Assembly (NCBI GenBank): GCA_002049455.2
Contig: KV918820.1
Coordinates: forward strand, 186,001-250,000
Direction of reading: 5' to 3'
From: Porphyra umbilicalis
Taxonomy: Eukaryota; Rhodophyta; Bangiophyceae; Bangiales; Bangiaceae
DNA: 64,000 nt
Shown here piece by piece: positions 42,447 through 53,658 of this stretch (within the stretch, counting starts at the first letter, position 1; every line of letters begins with the position of its first letter). The notes beneath the pieces were generated by a model. That model made no database searches and had not been told where the DNA came from. It worked only from the letters and a program-made list of their open reading frames with translations. The position numbers and the translations under genes were made by a program.

Positions 42447-43218
42447 TAGGGTTGTGCAACACGCCGAAGGCGTGTTCACGGACACGCCCAGGGCGTGTTT
42501 TATCGCGTGTTTAGGGCGTGTCACGCCAGCACGCCTGCCCAAACATGGGGCGTGTTTTAGGCGTGTTTAATTACAGGTTCATGTGCACTTATTAGGCTGG
42601 TTGCAGTGAGGTGGTAGTGTAAGGATTGCAACCGACTCGACACCCACCGATTGGCCGACATGACCAAGGTGGTGCTGCAAATGCGAGCTGCGCTGGCCAA
42701 AGAGGCGGCGCCGCGCCAGACGGTGTCACCGGGGTCCCGCATGGGCGATTTTGGTCGAGATGCCGGCGGAATGGTGGACCCCGATGATGACTACGAGGAC
42801 GAGTGGAGCTCCCCCCCCGCTGCCGACAACGAGAACGACGCTGACGCGGGTGCGGTCGTAGGCCGTGCATCCGACTTCAGAAGCATACAGCAAGAGTTGG
42901 ACGGGGTGTCCCAGGCATGCCGCGAGCGGGGAGAGGCGACAGCGAACGACGAAGCGTCGGAAGTCAACGGCGCCAGCCAGCCGCCTCGCCTCCGAGGGTC
43001 TGATCTTGTGAGCATTTGCGAGGCTTACGTGGCCAGCGCCAAGATTGTATATCGTATGGAGCGGTTTAGGCAGAGCATTGGTAGGTGCTACTTGGAGTTT
43101 TTATGGGTGTTACTTTAGGGCGTGTTGGGCGTGTTTAGTGTTTAAGGGCGTGTTGAGGGCGTGTTTGAACGTGTCACTACCGCACGCCCTTCAAAAAGGG
43201 GCGTGGTGCACAACCCTA
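42447..43218. mobile_element. hAT element, 772 bp, with 8-bp target duplication
   Basis: The ends TAGGGTTGTGCA (left) and TGCACAACCCTA (right) are exact 12-bp inverted repeats, flanked by an exact 8-bp duplication ACCTGGCT (42439-42446 and 43219-43226). This is diagnostic of hAT transposons. Many subterminal copies of GGCGTGTT lie inside both ends, as expected for hAT transposase binding sites. The intact duplication suggests a young insertion. The interior has one open frame but no transposase core, so it is probably non-autonomous. Confidence 0.9.
42660..43118 (+). CDS. Open frame inside the hAT element, unidentified
   Basis: About 152 codons from ATG 42660 (MTKVVLQMRAALAKEAAP). It is acidic in the middle (DPDDDYEDEWSS) and has a helical-looking C-terminus (GSDLVSICEAYVASAKIVYR). 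A GT-rich position after QSIG (about 43,080) could be a splice donor. It might be the start of a deleted transposase or a captured exon. No hAT dimerisation block is visible. Confidence 0.35.
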   Translation: MTKVVLQMRAALAKEAAPRQTVSPGSRMGDFGRDAGGMVDPDDDYEDEWSSPPAADNENDADAGAVVGRASDFRSIQQELDGVSQACRERGEATANDEASEVNGASQPPRLRGSDLVSICEAYVASAKIVYRMERFRQSIGRCYLEFLWVLL

Positions 43219-43226
43219 ACCTGGCT

Positions 43227-45411
43227 GCATGAAAAGGACTGTCCTGTGGAAACCTCTGCAGACAGTCTCAATTAGGGGCCAGGATTAAATAAGGAAGAGG
43301 TCCCAAATCGCTGTGTCTGTTACCAGCACCAAATAGAATGTCATGACCAGAAGAGCAGAGAAACCCAGAAAAGATCCATTGGAGCTCGTTTTGCTGAATT
43401 TCGCGATGTGCAGTGCCTGCGAGGATTTCCCGAGAGCTCGGCGGGACTCTTCCAGTGACGGCGCCTGATCAAATACTGAATACAAACACAGTACAGAACA
43501 CCTACTTGGTCATGAGTCGCCATCCAAGCCCCGTCTTGCGTCGTGCGCTCGGACGAGCGGCGACACTGGCGAAGGATACGGAGCGCTCGAGGCTAGCACG
43601 TCCCGCGACCCCGCCGCCGACCGACCCGCCGGCCACGATCGGTGCCCCTCTGACCTGGCGAGGGGCACGGCCTGCGTGCGCCGCCACCTTTGACATGGTG
43701 ACCATGTCGATAGGCTGGTGCCGGCCGGGCATCCGTGGCGGCGTTGGTCGCTGACCTCGCCGGCACCCGCGGTGGCGGTTGTCCCGTGCATGATGGCAGA
43801 CGCCAGTGCGGAATATTGGTCGCTGGGATGGCTGCTCCAACGAGCATTGGCGTGCTCCGCCGCTGTTGTTGCGTCATTCTTAACGCCCGTATCTGTACCT
43901 CTGCTTGCATGTACCACATGGACCTGCATCGACCGTACTCTCTGAAGGAAACACCATCGGGAGGCAGCCCATCGCCGCTCTTGCAGATACGTGCGCCGTC
44001 GTCGCGGACACTTTTGCGGAAAGCAGAGCTCGGTGACTTGACGAATGGTGGTCTGAAGAGTACTAGCCAACGACGCTCGATATTGGAAGCGTTGGAAGCG
44101 TACGCAGAATGCTCTGGCGCATCGCACGGCTCATATGCAAGAGGAGTCAGACGTACACAGCCGAGCGGCCTCATGCAGGTGGCCGGCTGTAGGACCGTGC
44201 GCCGGCCGCCGCCTGGTGTTGCCGACCACGGCGCCGCCCCGTGACACGGCTCGCTGTCAGCCGGATGACGTGGAGATGGGCTTGCTTCGACGGCCGAGAT
44301 CGGGTCGCATTGCCCTCGACGAGGCACAGGCACGCACGCCTGCACGTAAGATTCACTGTCAGCCCTCATGCATCATGCACCCGCGATCATGGGCAGGCTG
44401 CGGACGATGCAGTCAGCGCCATCCCCGTGCTGGAGGGCGTCCTGTGAGAGCCGGATGGTGGAGGAGGCGTAACCAATCTGGAGATTCACCCGTCGGCCGG
44501 CGGAGGCCGACCGGCCACACGCCACACACGGGCGGCTTACTGGTCGGACGGTGCGTCGTGAGCGGCGGGCCGACGGGCTCTGGTCGGCAACACGCTCGTC
44601 CGAGCTAGACCTCGAGCGCCAGTGTGCAGAGCGTCTCGGGCGCTGCGTGGCTCGGGGCCAACCCGTGCGTACGACTGGGGACGGGGAACGACTGGGCTCG
44701 ATAACGGTGCACGATGCGCCGCAAGGGGCGGACGAGGGAAAAAAACGAGGGATTCAGATACCAAAGCATGCAGGCATGGAAACAAGAAAGAGAAACACCC
44801 TCAAAAACCGAGTGCCCGCGTGCGCCATGCGCCGCAGCAGATAGACACAACAAAACCAGGAAGCAACAAACGCGGAGCAGAAGCAAAGCGTCATGTACAA
44901 GACCTGCACACACGTCCTTGACGCGGCGGTGCGGCCGGTTGCCCAAAGAAAGGACATTGCCATGGCAACGACACCCGACGAGGCGGCGGCAGCGGGAGAA
45001 CGGCCGCCTCCGTCACACGGCATCCCCGTCACCGTCTGGCCGTAGGTCGTGCGCGTGGTCCCGGTAGCCGCATCATCGCGCAGTGGCCGGCCAACGGACC
45101 GCGGGGCAGCAGCGAGTACCGGCACACGGCGCTGCGCTGGAGGTGGCCGAGCCGCTGGCGCGCCGCCCGTCCGATGCGTTGCACAAGAGGACGTCCCCCA
45201 CACATAGTACAAGCAACAACACCACCGCCACAAAAAAAACAGCACACATATGCACACGAACCACAAGCCCCATCCAGTGCCCAACAGCCACACTCTGTAG
45301 CGCCGCCGCCCTCAGCCATCACACCGATGCCTCCCACGGCCCGCCCGCCTCCCGACGTGCTCCCGCCCGCCCATCCGCCTTGGCCGCCACCGCAGGCGCC
45401 ACCCCCCTCCC
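43227..45411. other. Spacer, no supported gene
   Basis: A 2.2-kb stretch with overlapping open frames on both strands over 43,500-44,400 and 44,500-45,050, none with a recognisable domain or a consistent codon pattern. It probably includes the 3' region of the TUP1 gene on the right. Confidence 0.5.
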
Positions 45412-48027
45412 TCATGTGTAGTTCCACATCCGGGCGCGGCAGTCGCCCGAGCCCGTCGCAATCGCCGCCGCCACGGGGTTGTGCGCAATGGAAATGACCG
45501 AGTTCTTGTGGCCCTGCAGCATCAGCGCCATGGCCGGGTTGCGGGGATCCCACAACTGCACCGTCCGGTCCTTGGAGCCAGACAGCAGCCACCTCCCATC
45601 TGGCGAGAAGGCCACCGACAGCACAAAGTCCCGGTGGCCTGTAAAGGTCAGGCGGCACTGTTGGCTATTTTGGTCGGCGGCCGACAGGTCCCACAGCTTG
45701 AGCGTCTTGTCGAGGGAGCCAGACAGCAGCAAGCACCCGTCGGGCGAGAAGGCCACCGAGTAGACCGAGTCGCGGTGGCCGTCAAAGGACCGCACCAGCT
45801 GGCCGGTGCTGACGTCCCACACCCGCACGGTGTTGTCGAGGGAGCCCGCGGCGACGTGCGCCGACGTTGGGCTAACCGCCACGGACGTGATGCCGTCCGT
45901 CGCGCCCGTCGGGCCACCGAGCGTCGTCAGCAGCAGGCCCGTTTGGAGGCTCCACAGCTTGGCCGTCTTGTCCCCACTCCCCGACGCGATGAAGCGGCCG
46001 TCCGTCGACGCGTCGACCGAGTAAATGTCCGTCTCGTGCCCGACAAACGAGTGCCGTACGGTCCGGTTGCGCACATCCCACACCTTGACGACGTGGTCTT
46101 CCGCGCCCGTCACCAGCGACTCCCCGTCTGGCGTGAAGCAAACCGCCCGCACGTAGCTGTCCGCCCCGCTGCCGCCCGTCCCATCGTCGTCGCCGCCGCC
46201 GCCACCACCGCCGCCGCCGACGCCGTCTTCCCGATCAAAGGCGGCCACGCGCTGCCCCGAAGCGGCCTCAAAGATGTGCGCGCACCGGTTGGAGCCGGTC
46301 GCCAAGTACTGGCCGTCAAAGCTGTAGCGCACACAGCACACCACCGAGTCGTGCACAAACGAGTTGTGCAGCGTCACGGCCATGTTGCTGCTCGCCCCGT
46401 TGGCACCCTGCCCCTGGTACACCACATAGTCGTCCTCCGCGGCGTGGGTGCCATTGACGAGCGTGCCCGGCCCAGACACGCCGTTCATCGCCGAGCCGCC
46501 GACCGAGTTGAGCTCTGGCTTGACGCCCCCGCGGTAGCCGACGCCGCTGCCGTCGAGCGTCATCCGCCCGCCTGCCGCGCTGCCGGTATCCGACAGCAGC
46601 CGCCCTACGCTGCTGGCACCGCGGATGCTCGCCAGGTTGGGGTGCGCCTGCCCCGACGCGCCCCCGCCACCAACGTTCCCCGCGGCCGTCGACGCACTCG
46701 CGGGTGCCATTGACGGTAGCGGACCGCCGGCTGGCGGCGGCCCCCCAGCCGAGTAACCATTGGACGGCGACGGCGCGGACGGCATCGACCGAGCGGGCGG
46801 CGGCTGTGCCAGGGAGGCTGGCACGAAACCACCCCCGCCGCCTCCTGTCGTGCCCGAGGGCGCGCCGCTGTGCGGGGGCACGCCCCCGCCCCCATAGCCG
46901 CCACCAAAGCCCGACCCAGCACCGGCCGCCGCCGACGTGACAGGCGGCGCCGCGGAGGAGCCGCTCTGCGTGCCATTGACAGCGCCCCCGCCGGCCAGGC
47001 GGGACGCGGGGCCGCCGCCGGCCGCCGCCAGCGGCGTCAGGGGCTTGCTGCTCGTCGGACCCGCCGAGCCAGTGACGGGTTGGCCAGCCGCCGACAGCTG
47101 CGCCTTGAGGCGGTTCACCTCGGCAATGTACTGCTCCTCAACGGCGCGGTGCTTATGCTCAAGGCCGACGAGCGCCTGTTCCAGAGTCGTAATCTCTGCC
47201 AACTGTGGGCGGGAAGCCGGAATCAGGTGGGAGGTCGCGCCGCGTACGAGACGGAACGAGAAAAACGAGAGTAGTCACCAACCATTGTGCAACACAGCAA
47301 CACACGAGAAACAACCAATAAACAAACGAATCAAGCAGAGGGAGACCAACGCACGAGGAAAAAGAACGAACAAAGCACGAGTCAGCACCTGGCAGCCACC
47401 GGGCACAGATCGATCGCAAGGCATCAAAGCAGCGGATCGCCGTCACCGTCACCATCATCTCCCCCGTGACGCCCCGTCACACACATCCAAACCGCGACAA
47501 ACGGCGCAACACCGCCATCCGAGCCGCCCACCCTACGCCCACACGCCCACGCCCCGCCCCCCCCCCCCCCCCAAAAAACGTACGTGTGCGTCGAGCTTGC
47601 GCTGGTACTCCTCCCGGATGACGCGCGCCTCCTGCCCCTCGCCCGAGGCGGCCAAGAATTCCGCGCGCAGCCGCTCGAGCAGCTCTGCCCAGCGGGGTAC
47701 CCCCCCCGCGCCCGCCGCCTCCCCCGCGCCCGCCGCCCCCGCGGCGGCCGTGTTGCCCGCCGCCCCCCCCGCCGTCGCGGCGGCCGACCCATTGACGCCC
47801 GCGCCGGCGGCGCCGGCGCCGGCGGCGCCGCTGCCCCCAGCGCCACCACCCCCACCGGCGGCGGCGGCGGGGGCACCCCCCCCCCGCCGCCCGTGCCCGC
47901 CGACGCGGTGCCGGCGAGGCCCATGCTCATCGCCACGCCGCCGGGCGCGGCGACGCCGCCGCCACCGGGGCCGGCGCTCATCGAGCCGCCGCCGCCGCCG
48001 CCGCCGCCGCCCGTGGCCGGTGCCGGT

Positions 48028-48058
<31 letters not shown>

Positions 48059-48205
48059 TACCCCCGCCGCCGCCGGCGCCCGCCCCCCCCCCGCCCCGCC
48101 GCTGCCGCCGCCACGGTCGGGGGCGCCGCCAGAGAGGGCAGACCCCCCCCCGCCGGGGGCGCCCTGGTACACGCCCCCGCCGGGGGCTTGCACGACCGAG
48201 TTCAT
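45412..48205 (-). CDS. TUP1: TUP1-type transcriptional corepressor (Tup_N + seven WD40 repeats)
   Basis: Two exons on the minus strand. Exon 2 (47,202-45,412) begins LAEITTLEQALVGLEHKHRA then VEEQYIAEVNRLKAQL, the end of the Tup N-terminal tetramerisation helix, followed by a Gly/Ala/Pro-rich linker and seven WD40 repeats (SVVCCVRYSFDGQYLATGSN, DSYVRAVCFTPDGESLVTGA, HETDIYSVDASTDGRFIASG, ITSVAVSPTSAHVAAGSLDN, HRDSVYSVAFSPDGCLLLSG, HRDFVLSVAFSPDGRWLLSG, HKNSVISIAHNPVAAAIATG). Exon 1 (48,205-47,584) starts MNSVVQAPGGG and ends RWAELLERLRAEFLAASGEG then REEYQRKLDAH, the start of Tup_N. The intron is 47,203-47,583, with donor GTACGT and acceptor CCCACAG, joining in frame. Exon 1 changes frame twice at C runs (about 48,080 and 47,880). 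TUP1 forms a tetramer that recruits histone deacetylases and represses many genes in the nucleus. Confidence 0.88.
47203..47583 (-). other. Intron of the TUP1-like gene
   Basis: A 381-bp intron with donor GTACGT next to KLDAH and acceptor CCCACAG before LAEITTLEQ. Splicing restores a continuous Tup_N helix, which is the evidence for it. Confidence 0.8.
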
Positions 48206-49466
48206 GGTCGGAGTAACCCCCCCTGCTCGCCCGTCTGGGGCGACGCGGTGCGTCGAGCGGCGCCACGTCCACCCGCCCCGCACGTGGGAAGGGTGGCGGG
48301 GGCGCCGAAACACGGGCGCGTACCGGGAGCGCCAACGTCGAGCGCCAACCCACCCCCCCCCCCCCGCTACACAGGCACGTGTGCAATGGAAGCGGGCCAA
48401 GGGTCCAGCGGGACGACAACACCCCCCCCCCCCCCCCCCACAAACCCCTACCACACACACACACACACGCACGGCGCGCACGCGCGCACACGCTCGGCGG
48501 CGCACAAACTCGACCGCCCGCCCGGTCGCCCCACCGACCACACACGCCCCGCGGTCTCTCCACCGGCGCACCGGGTCGTCCCGCCGCGCAGCGGCGGCGG
48601 GCGCGAGGCGCGGGCGCGACGGCGGCGGTCACGCGGGCGCGGCGGCGGCGGGGCAGCGCGCGCGCAGCGGCGGCACCGGCGCGGAGACACGATGTGGGGG
48701 CGGTGGAGCGGCGACGGGGGGCCGCGCCGTTGGGTGCGTTGACGGGGGGGGGGGCGTGCGGCGTCACGGCTCGCGCCGCGGCGTGGCGGCCCGCGTAAAA
48801 AAAACGGGGCGACCTGACTGTTGGGCCCCGCGCGGACGCTCTTCCTCAGGTCGTTTCTTCCCAACAAGAAAAAGGAGGAGGGTCACCAAGCGCAACAACG
48901 AACATTGGAATCTTGATCGTCAGGCTGTCCGGGGTGCACTGATTGTAGGGGGGTCACTTTTTCTGGCACCCTCATTTGGACACATGTATAGTTGCATACT
49001 TGTTTGGATGGAAAATCACGGAATTACTGTCTTTCTCCAATGCTGTGACATCCTTTCTTCGGCACGAATGTAAGTAAATCGACCGGCATCGACTGTGCGA
49101 TCAAGGCCGATTCCAGTCTGCGATCGTCTGCCACGTACGAATATAGGATGCCACGTAGACGGAGTACGATCGCCACCAAGGATGCCCAGCAGCAGTGGAG
49201 AATGACGGCAGTGAGGCAAGCTCTGACGTTGGCCGAGAAACCACACGCAACCCGAGGCATAGTATGTACACCGCCGTGTGGGGCCTCCGTGGTGACCATG
49301 AGCTGGACCAAGTCAGAATTGCCGCGGCCCTCGCTGATGACAACAGCCCTGAGGAGGGCGCGAGGGACAAAGCGTCGGCAGAAGAGCTGCCGCACACGTT
49401 TGGTTTCCATTCGCTCTTTATCTTCACACACGACGCCCGACGTCAGCATACTTGCGACAGCATGTC
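48206..49466. other. Spacer between TUP1 and the TFIIB-like gene
   Basis: Probable promoter side of TUP1 (48,206-48,800, very GC-rich, with a (CA)n microsatellite at about 48,450-48,468) and the 3' region of the TFIIB-like gene. Open frames at 49,024-49,470 show no recognisable motif. Confidence 0.5.
48450..48468. repeat. (CA)n microsatellite
   Basis: About nine CA dinucleotides next to an 18-base C run upstream of the TUP1 start. Confidence 0.9.
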
Positions 49467-52400
49467 TCACCCCGACGTTGTTCCTCCAGGCGTCGGAGCT
49501 GCCGGTGACGGCCGCTTGCGTGATGACCGGCGAGCACCCCCAGCTGCCGCCACCGGCAGTGGAGGCGGCAGCGGCGGCGGCGGTGGCGGCAATGCTGGCG
49601 GTGCTACGGCGGCGGCGCCCGTCACCGCCGAAGCAACCGGGGCGGCGGCGCCCGGCGTGCCTGGGAAGAACCCTCCCCCCGCTGCACCGCCACTCATCAT
49701 TGCCATCATCGCCATCGGGTTGGACGCCATCGCCGCGGCCATAGGGTTGGCCGCCATCGACGACGCCATGGCGGAAAACATGTCCGCGGGCGTCGCCGCC
49801 ACCGCAGGCGCCGCCGTCGCCGGCGTGCCCGGCGCCGCAGTCACCGTCGCCGGCGGTGATGCGTCGCGATTTCCCGCCGCCATCGCCTCTGCCCGCTCCC
49901 GTTGCAACGCAATGATGCGATTCTGCTCTTCGATTTGCGCCTGCATCTGCTTCATCTGCTGCATGGCGCTCATCATCGTCATCATCATTTGCATCTGTTG
50001 CAAGCCGTTGACGTCGGCGGCAGGGGCGGAAGGAGGCGCAGCCGCGGGAGCGCCAGGGAAGCCGGGCATGCCCATCATCGTCATCATGGCGGATATATTA
50101 GCAGGTGCCGCCGCCGCGGCAGCGGGGGCGGTGTTCGCCGGCGTTGCAGCCGCAGCCGCAACGCCACTCGCGGGGGCGGCCAAAGTGGCAGAAGCGGCAG
50201 GGGCTGCAGCCATCACCGCCGCCACAGACGGCACAGCCGCCGCTGCGGCCGCTGCCGCAGCTGGTGGTGTTGCTGCAGGTTGTGGGGTTGGCACGGGTGG
50301 TGGTAATGGCGCTGCCACTGCCGCAGATACAGGAGCCGGAGGTGTTGCCGTAGTCGCCGCTGTTGCCTGGCTCGTGTCGCCGCCAGTCATGATGCGGCCG
50401 GCAAGCACGACTCCGGAATCGGACGGCCCGCCCGCTGGTGCAGCGCTCTGCGGCTGCAACGCTGTGTCAGCGGTCGCCGCGTTAGCAGAAACAGCAGCAG
50501 CAGCCGATGCTGCCGCCGCCGCCGCTGCCGCTGGATTCAACCCGGTCGATGCTAACAGCGGGCGCGCACCTGGCGGGGCAACTGATGCCACCGGCATCGC
50601 GCGCGTCGGCGGGGCCAGACGCACCGCAGGCGTCGCCGGGGGTGCCGGCGGTTGCGGTGCATCGTCGCCGCCATCGTCCTCGTCAATTGCCGAATCGCTG
50701 TCGCCGCCACCGCTGCTGCCCCTGTTTGCCACCGCCGCCGCCGCTGTGCTCGCAGCACTCCAGTCCACACTGGCAAAATAACGCGCCGCCGCCGGCTTGG
50801 GCGCGTACCCCGGGGGCACCAGCTCGCCCAGCCGCCCCATCAACTCCTTGACGACCTTGCGGAGCGTCACTTCGGTTAGAGCCGTCGCGCGGCAAATCTC
50901 GGCCTGCGTCTTGCGCACGTCCTCCAGCTGGCACGCCACGTGCACCGCCGCTGCCGAAACGGAAACGGGATTACGGCGTGTGCAAAGCTTAAGGGTCCCT
51001 GCCCGCTCAGCAATGGTCGTCGCCAAGTTACTGACAGAGGCTGGGAGCTTCAAGCGAGCCGCGAAAGCGGGCATGTGGGCGGCCACAGATGACGGAGCCG
51101 CCGACGACGACGCCACCAGCTCCTTGATGGCCAGCTTGTGGTAGCGCTCGAGCTCCCGCGGCTCAACACCGACCGCCGCAGCCACGTCGGCCAATAGTGG
51201 GCAGCGAACGGGCCGGGGGGGATCCGTGTGACGTCCAAGTTCCGCAGCCGCTGCGACTGCCGCCGCCATCGTTGACTGAGCCTTGGCAGTAAGAGCAGCA
51301 ATGTTGGCGGCGGCGGACACCCCGGTGGCGGCAACAGCGGCGGCAGGGAGTGCCGCGGGCTCACCAGTGACAGCCGCGGTGGCCTCTGCAGACGCCAATG
51401 CCACCGCCGCGGACCGGGCAGAGTCTGCCGCAGACGAGGCAGCAGCGGCCAATTGCGATCGCTTCAACGCGTGCAGCCGTGCCTCGGAGCGGCGGCGCTG
51501 GCCTGCTACCACCACTGACGCCGCAGCCAGCGCCTCGACTGACTTGTTGCGGAGGCTGGCGTGAGCCGCCACGTGCCGAAACACCCGTACCGCCGTATCG
51601 GCCGTGTCCTTGTCCACATCGAGCAGCTCGGCCAGCTCAACAATTTGAAAGTAAGCAACCAGCGTGTGTCGCGCGTCGCCCGACGCGGCAGGGCCCGACG
51701 CTGCCTGCGCGCTTTTGGCCCGAGCAGGCGACGCGGCCGCGGCCTTGGCCTCCCGGCCATCCTCATCCTGCTCATCGTCGGCCGACGAACCTGAACGGGC
51801 GCCGCTGGCAGACGCAGTCGCCCCGCCATTGGTGGCAGCGGCCGCCGCCGCCGCAACGGCTGCCGTCCCCGCGTTGGCTTTAGATGACTTGGGCAGTGGC
51901 CGCCCCGGCGCGCGGCCGTTGTAGCCGACGTAGCTCGAGTAGATGGCGGGCCCAATCTGCCGTTCCAGCTCCGCCAATGCCCCAGACACGCTCCGGGCGG
52001 TCGATGCAAACACCGGCTCCCGTGTTGGTGACAGCAGCCGAAACGCGGTGATGAGGCCAGGCGTCGAATACGGGTCGTCGTCGTCCGCATCAAGGTTCTC
52101 CTCATCCACAGCATTGTCCACCATTGCCGTACCGCCTTCGTTCTGTATAAAAACGAAGTTAAAACACGAAATCATGAGGTCAACGAAGCGGCACAACGAC
52201 AGGCAACAAGACAAACAAAATCGTCCAGAGCAGGCAAATGGTACTGATCAGTCCCCGTCCCGGTCACCAGAGCCATAACATCAACACGACCTGTTGCCGA
52301 TACATGACTGGTAGTCATTCTCACAGCACACAATGACCCCCCCGACACTCCACAGACTTACAGGCCCCAAGCAGTCCGGCGTCACCACGCAGTGCAGTTC

Positions 52401-53050
52401 CTCAGGCTGCAGCGGCCCTGCGTATTCAAACAGGTCGTTCATGCGCTCCTCCAGCATCGTTAAGCATCCTGTGCATTGTACAGTGCGATTGATGACACTG
52501 TCGTTGTATGACAGGAACATAGCACACACCAAATGCAGCGAGTCAGCAAACAAAAAAATCGAGAAAAAGAACATGACGAACGGGATGAAAGGGTAACAAC
52601 CGTTAGAGTCCGCACATCCCCGTCACACGACACAATCACTCCACCACCTTGATGGGTGCAAGCCTTGTCCGGACCAAGTGGCTACTGCCCCATCGCGGAT
52701 GTCGTGACAATATATATGCGCTGCTGTCATGCGTGGCATGTACAACGCCAGCACAAGAGATGCATGCCACGAGAGCACGCGAAAAAAAGCAGCAAAGAAC
52801 AAAAAACGTACTTGCGACGGAGGCGCTCGCAGCCACAATTAAAGCAGCTTGACACTGACCCGAAAAAGACGCCCTTCCCCGCCCGTCCATCAGCTCCCGG
52901 TGACGCCACCACCACCGTGGGCGCGGCAGGGACCGCGTCGACAGCCGCAACTGCCGCAACGGCGGCCGCGCCAACCCCCGCCACAGTGGCATTGGACAAG
53001 TCCCCCGCCGCTGCTGTGGCCATCGCTGGCGGCGCGGTGGCCGCCATCAT
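49467..53050 (-). CDS. TFIIB-family general transcription factor with long Ala-rich insert and C-terminal extension
   Basis: A multi-exon minus-strand gene. The last exon (52,143-49,467) carries two cyclin-like repeats. The first is about 51,660-51,490 (LVAYFQIVELAELLDVDKDT, VRVFRHVAAHASLRNKSVEA). The second is about 51,070-50,800 (FAARLKLPASVSNLATTIAE, RRNPVSVSAAAVHVACQLED, KTQAEICRATALTEVTLRKV), and its ending LVPPGYAPK matches TFIIB's LFPTDFKF. Between them is an Ala-rich insert of about 100 residues. After them come about 430 extra residues, with a likely coiled coil (MQQMKQMQAQIEEQNRIIAL) near 49,970-49,880. An upstream exon ends at 52,362 (GPLQPEELHCVVTPDCLGP) at donor GTAAGT and joins in phase to acceptor TATACAG. 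The first exon starts at ATG 53050 (MMAATAPPAMATAAAG) and ends SSCFNCGCERLRR at donor GTACGT. The exon(s) between are unresolved. It probably recruits RNA polymerase II or III to promoters. A BRF/pBRP identity cannot be excluded. Confidence 0.72.
52144..52361 (-). other. Intron of the TFIIB-like gene
   Basis: A 218-bp intron with donor GTAAGT (after TPDCLGP) and acceptor TATACAG (before NEGGTAM), both in phase 0. Confidence 0.7.
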
Positions 53051-53658
53051 CCAGGAGAGGAGGAGGCACGCAGCCGCGGGCGCTGGCGAGCACGCAAGGC
53101 ACGACGACGGTAGTCCGGTTTCTGGCGAAGAACCGCAAACGGAGACGACGGTGGATGCACGGCTTGAAGGGGGCAGCCGGGCTTGGCGCCACCTCGGGTA
53201 CAGGCAGGGATGCGGGCCAAGGCCACGGGCCGCCTCGCTGGATGGTGCTCGTCGTTGGAGGCGGCCGAGTTGGCGTTGCTAGACGCAGGACCACATCGAT
53301 GGTAGTACCCCTTCGCATCGGCACAGATTCAAGCGATTTAGTGCACCAATTGGAATTACTTCAACATGGATTCCATCGGGGCGAGTTGGCAATGGATTCC
53401 GGCCTCCATAGTGGCGCCCCCCCGAAACCGTGGGCTTCCAGCAGAGCCGTCGAAGCCAAGCACGGATGGAATAGACCCGTCGTCGGCTCGAGCATCTTCA
53501 CGTATCCGCGACGTCGACTCGCGCTGCCATCACACTGCATCCGTTGTGTTTTTCAAGCGCTCTCGTCTGCGCCACCTTTAAGCTTCTTCAGCTTTTCTTC
53601 CTGCTCCCCGCTGCGCCATCTTCTGTCTTCCCCCCTGCCCTCCGTGCCCGCAGACGCC
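53051..53658. promoter_or_regulatory. Shared upstream region of two divergent genes
   Basis: 608 bp separates the start of the TFIIB-like gene (53050, minus) from the REI1 gene (53659, plus). No gene is supported inside. It must hold the promoter of at least REI1. I see no clear TATA box. Confidence 0.45.

Noticed and set aside
45481-46713. 410-codon plus-strand frame
   Set aside because: Antisense of the WD40 region of TUP1; the WD40 frame is clearly the coding one.
49195-50781. 528-codon plus-strand frame
   Set aside because: It is the antisense shadow of the TFIIB-like last exon, which shows real cyclin-repeat motifs.
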